NCBI RefSeq assembly: GCF_001949145.1
Contig: NW_019091420.1
Location: 1,415,541-1,479,540 of the forward strand
DNA: 64,000 nucleotides
Reading direction: 5' to 3'
Source of the DNA: Acanthaster planci
Lineage: Eukaryota; Echinodermata; Asteroidea; Valvatida; Acanthasteridae
Both the position numbers and the translations under genes were made by a program. Under the pieces are notes generated by a model, which worked only from the letters and a program-made list of their open reading frames with translations, was not told the origin of the DNA and did no database searches. This document shows, one piece after another, positions 12,451 through 23,559 of this stretch (within the stretch, counting starts at the first letter, position 1; the number at the start of each line of letters is the position of its first letter).

Positions 12451-12655
12451 AGCCAATGATATTGTGGAAGAGGGAGTCTGGCGATGGGCACAGAATGGCC
12501 GTAAAGTGACCTATACCAACTGGGGGCCTAATGAACCTAACAATTCCAACAACGAGGACGCAGTCCTCGTTTACAGCAGCAGCAGGAAGTGGAACGACCA
12601 CAAGGTGGACGGGAACTGGTGCCCCAAACTATGTTTTGTCTGTGAGACTCATTGA
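12451..12655 (+). CDS. Secreted C-type lectin, exon 2 (sugar-binding half of the domain)
   Basis: The acceptor TTTTCACAG|A precedes 12451. The join restores Gly93 and the frame continues to TGA at 12653-12655. Residues include EEGVWRW, YTNWGPNEPNN with an EPN motif at 121-123, and WND at 140-142. In classical family members EPN and WND form calcium site 2 and EPN favours mannose-type sugars. The end reads CFVCE, the normal terminal cysteine. Oddities are an extra C154 between C150 and C157, and C86 in exon 1, so the disulphide pattern is not the plain four-Cys one. Likely role: extracellular carbohydrate recognition, perhaps immune. Sugar specificity is inferred from the motif only. Confidence 0.9.
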
Positions 12656-13589
12656 GTCGATAGCAGGCCACTTAAACATTCCAACTTGATCACTTCACAT
12701 TTTATTGCAATTGCTCCACATTCAATACCCTTGGGCACGTGATAACCCGGTGTGAAAGAAATACATTTACCAATTTAGAATTAGTTCATAGAAAGCAATA
12801 CTCTCACTTGTCTTCTTAGTCTCAGCTCGTTCCGTTCCCCTTGCAGCCGTCTTCCACTCAATTTGATCACTGACGACCCGTGGGGCGTCCCTCCTGCCTC
12901 CCATCTCATTCGCATCTTTATTGAATATACTGCAGGCGGAGTATGCATACAATTATTGTTTTCTTCACAAATGTATATACCATTTGTCCACCATCTGATT
13001 TGCCATGCAAAGGCATTTCGTGGCTTACGAAAAAACATCAAATACTTAGATATGTATTGTATACAAGGTACTATGTATTATCGAACAGATCCTCCCAGAC
13101 AGTCTGAAATTTACTAAGACAGCTCTTCGGGACGAGGTGTTACCGAAATAAGAGTCTTTAGGAAAGATTTACAAATCTTACTCCGGTAACATTTCAAGAA
13201 GTCACGAGTAAATTGGACTTATTTGTTTTTGAAACTAAGTTGCTAATAACTGCTGAAAAAACGCGTTAACTTTGTTTTAAACAGATGACGTCTGACACGG
13301 TGCATGTCAAGCCTTATATTCAAGTTGCATAGATGCCTAGACCAATTAAATTTTGGATGTGGTCAAGTTATTCGGCAATGGAAACGCTTATGTCCACTTA
13401 AGCTGTTTTCCCGCATATGCTGGTTGGGTCTACTGTCCATAACTGTAACTGTGGTTGTTTGGTATTTTCCTGTTCGGTTGGCACGTAAATAGTTTACTGT
13501 TGACGTCTATAGGGCGCACTTAGATAGAGGTTGTCAGATACACCTTTTACTTTAAATAAATAGGTATTTCATTCATAGTCTCACGCTAT
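12656..13589. other. Intergenic stretch downstream of the lectin gene
   Basis: No gene or clear repeat was recognised. No canonical AATAAA is seen close to the lectin stop codon, so the polyadenylation site is not placed. Confidence 0.4.
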
Positions 13590-14947
13590 TGTTTCTTGTG
13601 TAGCAAGCTTCCACTTATGCCTTGGACGTATTCGTCTGGTCATCCATCACTGAGTTTCACTAATAATGATACAACCCTCTTCAAGAGACCCTTGAGAAAA
13701 GCGTTGGTAAAACGGCATGGCAGTACCGTTTTTAGGAACGGCATTTTACGGTGTTCAGAAGGTGTTTTGCAAGCTTTGCAAGTCTGCATTTTATTACAAT
13801 GGGGGCAATTTAGACGTTAAAACTGCCATAAAGACAAGGTACCGTGGAAGGCATGTTTCAACGCTGAAAACGTACCTGCAGGTAGACCTAAAAGTACAAG
13901 AGTCGACTCGGCCATAGAGGAACGTCAGAGAAAAACACACTTAACAACAACAAAATTGAACACAGAGACGATTCTTTATACAATGAAAATTATCTTTCAA
14001 CTTTTGAAACTTGACTATAGAATGAGTTAAAATACACGTTATGTACTCACGGAACAATAAGATGCGTCGTAAAACAAAAAGTACAAACTGAAATTATTTT
14101 GACTCAAAAGCAAGGAACACAACACAACTTTAATATAAATAAAGAATGATTATGTAAATTGTGTAATCGATTTCCTCAATATGCTTGACCACAAGCCTGA
14201 AACCCTGCATTTTATGGACAAGAACAGAATACGACCATTGCTCATAAATGTCACTTCATGCAAAGTTTGAAAATATGCCAATTAAGGGACAATAAAGATC
14301 ACGTTTACTCACACTACGGATTGGAGTGTCTCACCTGAACACTTCTTGGGTTTGCTTGTTAAAGGAATGCAGCACAAATCGTTTTTTATTAACAAGGATG
14401 GTGTTGGTTGCAACCAATAGATACCCAAGACTACTACAGTCCCTCGCTAGGGTACATTCTCTGCCTGCCTTGGTCGAGTATCTTGTGGTTTTCGTCAACT
14501 TGAAGATCAGGTCCAGTTGGCTTCTTTTGAACAACACTCTGAACATCTCCACCTCCATTATGCCCCCATCAATATTCCCCAGTCAATATCCCTATTAGCC
14601 CCAAGACCTCTTTGGTCATTCATGGGTTCCTTGGCACACTATTTTACATGCAAGTTCCCTTAGTTTATGAGGCACAATTAAGCAACTTTTAGTGTATAGC
14701 GCCCTCACCAGTCGAGATCATGAAAGACCACTCTTGCAATGACACCCGATAGACTAATAGTAATGATATCCAGCAAGGAAAATGTTACTAAAGTTGTTTT
14801 GGTAAAAATCAGGGAAAAGAGTTCCGTACACGAAGTTCATTTTACACCCTGTATACAAACCCTATGTTAAGTCACACTGTGAAATGTTTCAAAGCATGGC
14901 ATTAGACACATTGGTTTCTGGCAATTCTTACAAATCATAGAGTTTGT

Positions 14948-17132
14948 TTACGTTGGGTCTCGTAATGCAAACAACTCATTTTCGTTTTGGCCTTGCCTGC
15001 TTCTTCCGGGGTAATGTCCACTTGAAAGGAGTGCAGTTTCAGGGGCATCTAGTGTTGAGTTGCTGGTCCTGGAGGTGGACAACAGTTCATCGATGACCTG
15101 GACCCAGAAATCCAAGCTAGTGGGCGGATGCTTTGTGGGAATGCTGCTGTACACGATGCTAGCATTAACCAAACAGATGTCAAGAACTTCAAAGAAAACG
15201 CGTTTCCACCATTTCAGGGATCTATGATGATGCGTGTAGTACTGACACATTTGTGATACTAAGTCACTTCCCCCATGTACTTATTATAATCGTTGACGAC
15301 GGCAGGTCGTTGGATTGTACGACGTCCGGTGGAACTTGTTTTACAACGAATGTCTTTAGTGTCACTTTTGCAGTCGCCATAATTAGTCAGAACTGTTACG
15401 TGTTTTTTGGCGTCCTGACAAAGAACACATAGTTGCCCCGCTTCAGAGAAAAACTGGGGTTCATGGTTCATGGGGACTTTCTTAGGGTTTGCACTATCTG
15501 GAATGCCTTGTGTAGTATAGCACACAGCTCCAAACCATAGCTGGGACAACTTGTGCTCATCAGCGGGGCTAGTGTATTAATTGTCCATGAAAACAACATG
15601 TCCCTTGTTTTCCAGTCCTTTCAGAAGGTCGACGACAACTTGGCCTGATGCTGCAAGGTTGGGTGAATGGTTGGCTTCAGCGTACGCAACAGAGTGCGAG
15701 ATGATTTGGCCTGACGGAGCATTGGATCCAGTAAACAATTTCCATTCAAATGTGTAACCGGTTTGATACTCGTTCAAGGAAAAACATTTCAAACCATATT
15801 TGGCCGACTTGAGTGGTATATACTGTTTAAAACAGAGTCGACCATTAACCTTTATCATAGTCTCATCCGGTGAGACGTTTCGTCCGGGCTTATAGATGCT
15901 ACGAAACAACGGAACTACAATGTCCAGTAGCGGACGAACTTAAAAGACACTTTGTCACGGGGAGAGTCGTCTGCTGTGTTGTCCGCAAGGTGGAGAAATC
16001 GAATAAGTGCCATAAATCGGTAGTGAAACATTGTCAACGGATACAACGGACTTCGAAGAACTTCGCACCTGGACCAGTACATTGCGTAGCTAGGCCTTTT
16101 GTTGATGCCCATTGAGAGCAGCCATCATTTCAGGAACATCCGTTGGAATCCAAGTATACTGAGAGTTAGTGGATTCTGCAGATAGCGTCTGATCTGCATA
16201 TCGGTTGGTCTCTCTCACCAGCAACTGCCAAACTGCTTCACCGAAGTAGAGTTGAAGTATCTGTAGGGGTGACAGATGACTGAAATTGTGGCTACACCCA
16301 GTCGGTTCCGTGAAGTTCACAGGTAGTGGCTTTTGGTAAATGGAGGTTGCTTGCCATCCAGTCCTGCATTATTGAAGAATAATATTAGGACTAATAAGAA
16401 CAATATTTACGTATATTAACAATATTTATTTATAAGTGTTATAATACACCAAATATCAAAGCACTGTTCATGAAAAAAATAGGAGTTAGGTAGGTAGGTC
16501 TTATTCAGCTGTTCATTGAAGTGGTGACAGATGGGGCTTCCCTGATTTGGGTTGGACTGAAATGCCTATTCACACACACTGCCTGTAAAGTAAATCTTGA
16601 TTCACTGTACGTTTGGTTATATGCACTCACACTCTTTAAGTGGCATTCTGCCATCGAACGCAGGTTCTGTTTTCAATACCATATGCCCGTTAATTGAGCG
16701 TGATCTTTTAGCATGTTTAATTTCTGCTGAGAAACCATTCCAAGTTACTCTGCATTAGGACGGCACAGTACACGTCAAAGAATAAAGATAGGAATCCTTC
16801 CTTTTCATTGATTAGCAATTGGGATTTGTGACACATTCGGGACATCGGGAAAATATGGCAAGCCTGCTAGTGGTTATAAAATGCAATTTATTGTAATGAT
16901 ACTGTATGAATGACTGAGACTAGAGTGTCTCGTTGCAAGGCTTTACATGCCTTGGGCCTACCTGAAGTTCGGCTGGGGGGGTGCCCGGTGGCTTCCATGT
17001 GGTGAATGATGTGGTTGCCACTAATTCATCATCACTTTCTTCTGATGAGGACGAGGAGGAAGTTTCATCCGAGGATATTTCGGAGCCAATATCTGCTAAA
17101 ATTTCGTCGACGATGTCCGAAGCCGCGACCAT
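14948..17132 (-). pseudogene. piggyBac-type transposase, broken
   Basis: Read right to left: a Ser/Asp/Glu-rich N-terminus (17132-16965), a likely intron (donor CAG|GTAGGC near 16963, acceptor near 16366), then pieces at 16320-16090, 16112-15915, 15909-15577, 15549-15259 and 15250-14948. Family signs are ETNRYADQT, the catalytic-domain motif SPDETMIK with D1 at about 15866, VVFMDN with D2 at about 15584, NDYNKYMG with D3 at about 15290, and the helix KWWKRVFFEVLD. In active members these three aspartates cut and rejoin DNA at TTAA. Damage: TAA at 15577-15579 where the family has Tyr after FMDN, a one-base frameshift just after NKYMGEV near 15255, and frameshifts around 16320 and 16100. No C-terminal Cys-rich domain was found. 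All three aspartates survive, so inactivation looks fairly recent compared with the flanking repeats. Confidence 0.85.
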
Positions 17133-17575
17133 TTCGCCCTTGGCTTGTGATTTTTGTAAGGACGCGCCAAGCGCGTCTCCATGCCATCTCGTCCAGTCAG
17201 AGCGCTCGAGACGATGTCAAACGTGTCAAACGGGAGAAAGGTTTGGTCTGTATGCCAAAGAGGAACGTTGGTAACAAAGTGACACTGAAATCTTGGGACA
17301 CAAAGGCTCGTTGGTAAGGTACCCGTATGCCACTTTGAGCCCAGCTGGCACTTCTGGGGCTGAAATGGATATTGCACTCTGCCGAGGACAGACATTCTAC
17401 GCCCTTCATACCAAACTAGTAATACCAGGAAAACTAAATCCATGGAGGCCTTCACCGTTGCAGTCAGACAATTCCCAAACATTGTTGAATGCATTTTGTA
17501 TGCAAGTGCCCACACAATAAGAGGTTTTTTGAAAAAGCCATCATATGTACCTGCACGTGCACTAAAAACAGCATT

Positions 17576-17926
17576 GGTGCGCAATATGTGGCAAATTGAA
17601 CTCTCCTCTATTGTGTCTTCTTTTGTGTTGACCGCATCTTTGGAATTCCTTTCAGATTTCGGGGGTGCTGGGGGGTGCAGTAGGCACAATACATTAGTAT
17701 ACAAGGCAAGATATGGGACGGAGGGGTACCCGCCTTACCTGTCCAATCCCTATACACACTCTAAACTATTGTTACCTAACACACCCCCCTAGAAATCTGC
17801 AAAGAATTCCTGAGATTCCGATCAAACAATGACCAACACAAACGCGGGGGGAGGCTCTCTCCGTCCCATATCTTGCCTCAAATGCACATTAGGCGGGGTC
17901 CCTTTGCCACAAATTGTGCTGGATAT
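17576..17926. mobile_element. Nested MITE (family M1 ends) inserted in the piggyBac element
   Basis: This stretch is absent from the two sister piggyBac copies, which read straight from the equivalent of GCACGTGCACTAAAAAC to ACAGACGCCTAC. It is flanked by AAAAACAG on both sides (17568-17575 and 17927-17934), a candidate 8-base target duplication. The inverted ends are built around GCGCAATATGTGGCAAA and TTTGCCACAAATTGTGC. A second element (17703-17883) with family M2 ends lies within it. Confidence 0.65.
17703..17883. mobile_element. MITE-like element, family M2, inside the nested MITE
   Basis: Ends GGCAAGATATGGGACGGAGG and CTCCGTCCCATATCTTGCC are inverted copies. The interior is the reverse complement of the M2 copies at 11502-11676 and 34526-34696. 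This makes three levels of nesting: piggyBac, then M1, then M2. Confidence 0.65.
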
Positions 17927-18421
17927 AAAAAACAGACGCCTACACAAGTCACTGCTTCAAACATTAAAATAAATTGCAGGGGAATGCTGACTTATCCTTG
18001 CAGCTTGTTGAGTCCAGGGCGATTAAGATAATTAATTGGTATTACTTTGTTCACAACGCCTTTTCTCTTACTTAAAAATGCCCTGTGAAAATCAAGTTCA
18101 TGACAACAGTAACATTATTTCAAACTTGGATTCAAGTGATTCAAACTTGCAGCGTTCCTTATATTTTCAATAAATAAAATCAAAATAGCATTCTTTTCTT
18201 TTATTTTTTCCAAGTTAACATTCATTTCAATTGAGGGCATAGGGAAACAAGGTAGGACCGTTCGGTATTCCAACAGCCCATGCCCTAGACTTGAATCAGG
18301 TCGGACTTACGTCGCTCTTCCCCAGTCAGCCATCCCTTCACATACACAGTACATGGTGGTCGAGTTCGGCCACTCGCATAACGTGTTATAGGCGGCTTTT
18401 TTGATAGCTTTTCTGCAATAT

Positions 18422-18607
18422 CCGGTGTGGCGGTCTCAGCTGTCTCCCGGTCTCAGCGGTCCCCCTACCAAATATGGTAAAATACGTCATGCCAGCTCTG
18501 CGCACAACAATGGGAAAGTCGTCCGACAATGGGAAAGTCGTCCGTTTAATGTCTGGCTATTCAGGGGGACCGCTGAGACCGGGAGACAACTGAGATCGCC
18601 ACACCGG
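18422..18607. mobile_element. Short MITE with 45-base near-perfect terminal inverted repeats
   Basis: The left end 18422-18466 (starting CCGGTGTGGCGGTCTCAGCT) and right end 18563-18607 are inverted copies differing at two of 45 positions. The 96-base core has two head-to-tail copies of an 18-base word containing AATGGGAAAGTCGTCCG. No other copy was seen in the window and no clear target duplication flanks it. Confidence 0.8.
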
Positions 18608-18639
18608 CGTCAACATCAAAGACTGTACAACATCACCAG

Positions 18640-19479
18640 TAAGTGAGTCCGTCTTCTCTGATAAGCCAAGCTGACCCCTCCGTCGATGATATGTATATGA
18701 ACAACATGACCTTGCATAATATGTACGGAATTTCCACCAATCAAAGAAGTCAGACTTGTAGACTCGTTCATTATAATAGAGGTATAAAGGATGCAAAAAT
18801 AAGGCCGGCAATTCGATTGGCTGCTGATTGTTTTTGCAGATGAGCTGATTCGCCTGTGTACAAACGGCTGGCAGATTCGTCAAGCCGGGATTTCTGAACT
18901 CACAGTACATATAATAAGAGGACACAAGAGGGCGCGAAGCATGCGTGTTATAAACGCAGACAACGTCACGGAAGATCCCGACTTGAGTCAAGTCTACGCA
19001 TGCCCCCAAATGAAGCTAGTCTGAAGTCATTCGGACGTGCTCAGAAAAGCCTGTATAGGGTGGTGACCACGGGGAAACCCCCCCCCAGATTTTTTAATCG
19101 AGACAGCTGGTGTCCGGAAAGTGGGTATTATATAGGTAGTAAGTCTAAATTGATTAAACATGTCATAAAAATAAAGAAGTTATCAACAGAATTTTTATAC
19201 TATCAAAATATAGACCTAACTTTCCATAGAAATAATTTGCAAACAATATATCTATGGATTTCTAATAATTCTGGCACATCCAAGAAGCCCAACTTTGCTG
19301 AAGTATCAAGAAGGTTTGTTAAAATTCAACTGCATTATAATGGACATTATCAACGATTGACAGGCAATCATCACACAGCAGCTACGTGTACTGAATTACC
19401 CGAGGACTTTAATTCAAATGTCATTTATTATAAATCCCATGAGAGACAACGAAGTTTGTGGTTGTAAAGGTGTTAATCA
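18640..19479 (+). repeat. Dispersed repeat containing an unrecognised 155-codon frame
   Basis: Around 19010-19400 the sequence resembles 53030-53300: both have an AATC-A-GACAGC word followed by a GGAAAGTG- or GAGAAAGTG-like word, then an AT-rich tail containing CATTATAATGGACATTATCAA-like text. The open frame at 19000-19467 shows no known domain and its frame is not kept in the second copy, so it is treated as chance. Confidence 0.4.
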
Positions 19480-20450
19480 CGGAGTGAGGAAGCGGTAAGA
19501 TCAATCGCATATCTAAATAAATGATATACTGGCATTTGGTGAAACCTGTAACGGGCTTTAAGAAGTCTAAGTGGACACATTTGTTGCCCCTTGGTTGCAG
19601 TAATGCCGAAGCTTATTATTGCACAATCTATTAACCACTTGTTGGTGGATGACGTGTAAACACACACAGGTTTCCTTATTTGTCCTACGGAGGACTTGTA
19701 TAGTCGTTCAAGATTTTTTTCAGTTCCGCAGTAGACTTATGAACTCGTGCTTGGTTGGGTCAATGCACGAAAGATGATTTTACATGCGGACGCTGCTACT
19801 AAGGGGGACCCCACAATAATCCGGAAATGCCTTTCTTGAGTAAATATAATCCGATGAGATCTGAAGCTTTTCAAGATTAAGGTAGCAAATAAACGGAGTA
19901 ACGAGGGACAGAGCATAATGTCCGAAACATTGAGTACCACCGGTTCTTTTCAGAACCGCCCATGCTGAAAAAAGAAAAGATATATCGATGGTGCTACCGC
20001 AAACCTATTCAGTTTAAATAGAATTGAATGGACGAAAGAACTAAGGGAATTAAACACCTTATTTGTTAAAGTAAACCAATTTGCTGGGGAGCGAAACCAC
20101 ACCTACAAAAAAGAAATAAGGTTACAAAATCCCAACTAGCAACTCCTTTGTATAGAAACAACTGGCAAAAAACACACATGGCCACGGGTGACGCCTATAT
20201 ACACTATAGATCATTTATAAGTGAATTGGTCAACGTCTGGACACGCGACACAAGTTTTACTGGCAGTAAACATAAAAAATCAAAGGGAAAATAATGAAAA
20301 TACTGGAACCCAAGCTCAAGAGCTGTGCCTCCCTACATATTTTATGGTCGCCAGAAATTCATTGCAAGGTTGAAGAATAGCGAGGAACCCTCCCCCAACA
20401 GCTTTTTCGGGAAGAAAACCCGAAAAAGTTTATTGTCTGTTATGGTGGTT
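19480..20450 (+). repeat. Dispersed repeat, copy 1 (partner at 42540-43480)
   Basis: About 0.9 kb is shared in direct orientation with 42540-43480: GCGGACGCTGCTACTAAG, AAATGCCTTTCTTGAGTAAA, CACGGCCACGG-like text and CTCCCTACATATTTTATGG occur in the same order. It ends in a hairpin at 20402-20428 (10-base arms CTTTTTCGGG/CCCGAAAAAG, 7-base loop). No coding content recognised. Confidence 0.7.
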
Positions 20451-20574
20451 GTTTGAGGGGCGTAAGTACCGTGGAAGAGGGTATAAGGAGAACAATATTT
20501 AATAACTCACAAATATACCGTTCTGATGCAAGGTTCAGGAAAATGGCGCGCAAAGTTAACATTTAATCTGCGTG

Positions 20575-20690
20575 TACAGATATGTCTATTCTGAATAGAG
20601 ACATCTCTATTAGGATATCTTTTAGGTATAGAGATATCTCTATTCCTTATAGAGGTATCTCAATTCGTAATAGAGGTATATAGTGTTCCA
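20575..20690. repeat. Array of AATAGAGATATCTCTATT-like palindromes
   Basis: Four to five imperfect copies of GAGATATCTC sit at about 20-21 base steps (cores near 20583, 20603, 20617, 20636 and 20657). Sister arrays lie at 35755-35875, 37438-37515 and 37715-37830. Confidence 0.7.
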
Positions 20691-20859
20691 CTAAATGAGG
20701 CAAAAAAATCTCCGGTTTCTGGTCGGGAGCTGGCTCCAAAATTGGTGCAGCGACGCTGTTTTTTTTTTGGACCTAACTTTTTCTGGAAATGATGCAAGTA
20801 AAATGGGCGATGCCCATTGCGACTACATGCGCACGTAACGCCGACCGCGATACCAAGCA

Positions 20860-20940
20860 CTATATGCAGTAAAAGGAGACCCCCCATGCAATGCACAAGC
20901 TGTATCTCCTAAAGCTATTGTGCACCCCCCCCAGAAATCA
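20860..20940. mobile_element. Partial family M1 MITE end
   Basis: TATATGCAGTAAAAGGAGAC followed by CCCCCATGCAATGCACAAGCTGTAT matches the left half of the M1 copy at 2443 and the right half (inverted) at 29470-29550. The other end is missing. Confidence 0.5.
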
Positions 20941-23559
20941 GCTTTTGATATTGATTCCATGGTCCCCGCACTTTTTACTGGTTAAAAGAATATTCAGCTC
21001 ACACAGTTCATATACACAGGACATACGACCACTTCGATTGTCTGGTTCCAAGATGTAAACGTAGAATACAGAAATGACGCCATCACAAAAAGAGTGATCA
21101 ATAAAATGTATTGGGAACTACAGGGACTGCTTTATGGTACATGTTAATCAACCGTACCTCTCAAAACAAGTTGAAATTACGCAATAGAAGAATTCCAGTC
21201 CATTGAGCAAGTTTGGACATCGTTTTATACCAAATAACAAATTTTTATTTTGCCGACACGCAGGTCTACGGCGACGCGCGCTCTGACCAGAAAGCAGAGA
21301 CTGTTTTGGCCTAAGAGATGTCAATTCCCATCGTAAAATATTAATCACCTTATTCTGTAACTGTGTTTGTCGCCACTTGTCTATATAAATTAGCCTTTAG
21401 GCCACAAAAAGTCACCGATTTCTGGTCACCGCACGCGTCGCTGTAAACCTCCACGTCGGCAAATAAAAGATCGTTTTCATTTTGCAAAAAACGATTCCCA
21501 AAAGCCTCCAAACTTGCTTGATCGGTAGAAATTCTGCCATCGTGTAATTTTAACGTGTTTTGATGGGTGAGATTGAGTATCGCAAAGAATCCCCCTGGTC
21601 TCCACACATTTCAGTTGGGCACTTTGATCAGATGACGTCATTCGGGTATCTTTATTCGAAGGCCGCGTCCGAATCAGCTGGCTGTGGCTTGATACCATGC
21701 ATGACTCCAAGGGCACTGGCCGTGGATGCTGCCCAGTACTCGGTGTAATTTCCGGCCGTAGCCAATTAATTCAGACCCGGGCCCACGTACGTCTGTGAAC
21801 TACACAAACGAAGTGGTCTTGCGTCCAACGTAAGTATACAAATTGAAAACACTTTTGAGCAGCAAACCGTGAGGGGCCAGTCTATTTCAGTGTCGGCGAG
21901 GCAGTGGCGGTATATACGCATGCAGTGCACGCTAGTGGCGATGGACATGCATCGCGTTTCGACAACCTTACATGTACATGTAACAAACTCAAGCATCGTT
22001 GATCGTCACTTGCAAAGAACAAAGGTAGTTGGGAGTGAGAGGAGATTTATTTTCTGAGCTGATTTTTCCCCCAATATTTTATATGCAACTTATTTCTTAT
22101 AAGCTAAAACAGAAAACAATGTGCACTGTACATCATTTACCGGTACCTCTTGAGAATTTTATTTTCATTTTGACTGTATGGAGTTGAATTGTTTTCATTT
22201 ATTTTTTTCAAAGGCTATTTGACGTGCAACTAGTTTCCTCTAAGCTAAAGCAGAAAACAATGTGCAAAGAATGTCATATACTGCCACCTTATGAGAATTT
22301 CATTTAAAACCGGAAACTGGAGCTGAACGTTAATTTATTATGATTTTTCCATGGTTGTGCTGCTGTATTTAAAATTTTAACAAGTTTAACTAATCTTGCC
22401 AAGAATAGAAGCCTCTTTTTTAAGTGAGATGAATGAAACCATTGCCTTTCCTCATTTTTGTGGTCTTTTTTATTAATTCAAAGTTGTTAGACCACATTGC
22501 ATGTTGCACAGTTTGATAGGTGGTTTGAGAACCAAGTTCTACATGGGCGTCAGTGATCGGTTCAGTGAGTTGATGAGTTGAAGTCTGAATCCTGAATGCT
22601 CGGTCATCGCCACATAACGTTTCGTTTCTTGTTTTCGCTATGAGCCCAGAGCTGGTCAAAAGACAGGGTGCAATTTTCTTTGCAACGGAGGCTCCTTTGA
22701 TATGAACAATACTTCGCTGGTTCACAAACGACTACGAAATGCACGCGTTACCTACAAAATGAACACTCTCGACCATTGTGGCTCTTTTTCAACCGATGAG
22801 GGCGCGCTTCTACTAAAGGCGGATAATGCAAAGTCATCGGTCAACTTTGAGTACTAATGGCCTTCTTTTACAAATAAACTGAAAATCTTAATGATATGAC
22901 TTACAAGGATTGCGCAATAAGTCGGTTCGGTATTTCAAAAAAGGAAGGTCTTTTGGGAACAAAGCACGCGCCCAAGTCCGTGTCGGGCCACGCTGATGGT
23001 ATAGACCTTGCGCGCACATTCAAATGACCTCAAACAACCTTCATTTTGGGGTATGCACTGTTTGAATACCGAATGGTGTTAGCATGTTTCCCTTCAGTTA
23101 AAATAAATGACAAATTGGGGAAAACTGAAGAAAAAATAATATGCTGTTTTGCAGTCATTCGCAAAGGTTTAAAACACCTGCAGGGATTTTATTGGTATTT
23201 TTTTCACTGGACTTGCATTACATTGTCTCATTAAATGATTACTTTACATGATTTTACAGTGTTGCACCACGTTGGCGTAGTGCCATATATCTCGTTGAGT
23301 GATTGTTTTTGCAAAGGCAGGTCTTATGTGACATTTTTTTCTGTAAGGCAGCATTGATAAAAAAGTTACCAGTAGTCGAAGTTTTTAGAAATAAAGGAGG
23401 GCACACTATATAATTGACTGCTAATATTTCAAATCATGGAAATGTCTTAAAAAAGGTTACATTTTGAAAATAAACATGAGTTGCCATTATTGATTTTGGT
23501 TTTGTTCAGGTTAATGCATTTTGTATGGGTGGTCCTAAACTTTTGCAAATGACCGTGAT
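20941..23559. other. Intergenic stretch; one tandem duplication, no gene recognised
   Basis: At 22085-22325 a block of about 100 bases with AAGCTAAA-CAGAAAACAATGTGC occurs twice at a period of 140 bases. Open frames at 21350-21716 and 22420-22725 (minus) resemble no family I know. The 21370-21760 part is GC-richer than its surroundings and could hold an exon, but nothing proves it. Confidence 0.4.

Larger units (their letters stand above)
13590..18340 (-). mobile_element. piggyBac-family DNA transposon, transposase-bearing copy
   Basis: The flanks of the transposase remnant, 13590-14600 and 17345-18300, match two other loci where they are joined directly: 49330-51150 (same orientation) and 23560-24810 (inverted). 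The transposase block (about 14600-17340) is therefore internal to this repeat and the other two are deletion derivatives. The element also carries a nested MITE at 17576-17926. TTAA target duplications and the terminal inverted repeats were not resolved; the ends given are where similarity between copies fades. Confidence 0.7.

Noticed and set aside
13717-13917. Possible BED-type zinc finger (VFCKLCKSAFYYNGG)
   Set aside because: The CxxC pair is there, but no His/Cys partner follows, and the homologous sequences at 24700 and 49500 lose the cysteines.
17096-17704. 202-codon minus frame, the longest in its area
   Set aside because: It runs through the piggyBac flank and into the nested MITE in a phase different from the acidic transposase N-terminus; the part also present in the deletion copies shows no protein-family sign.
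19000-19467. 155-codon plus frame
   Set aside because: No recognisable domain, sits in a dispersed repeat, and the related 53030-53480 sequence does not preserve the frame.
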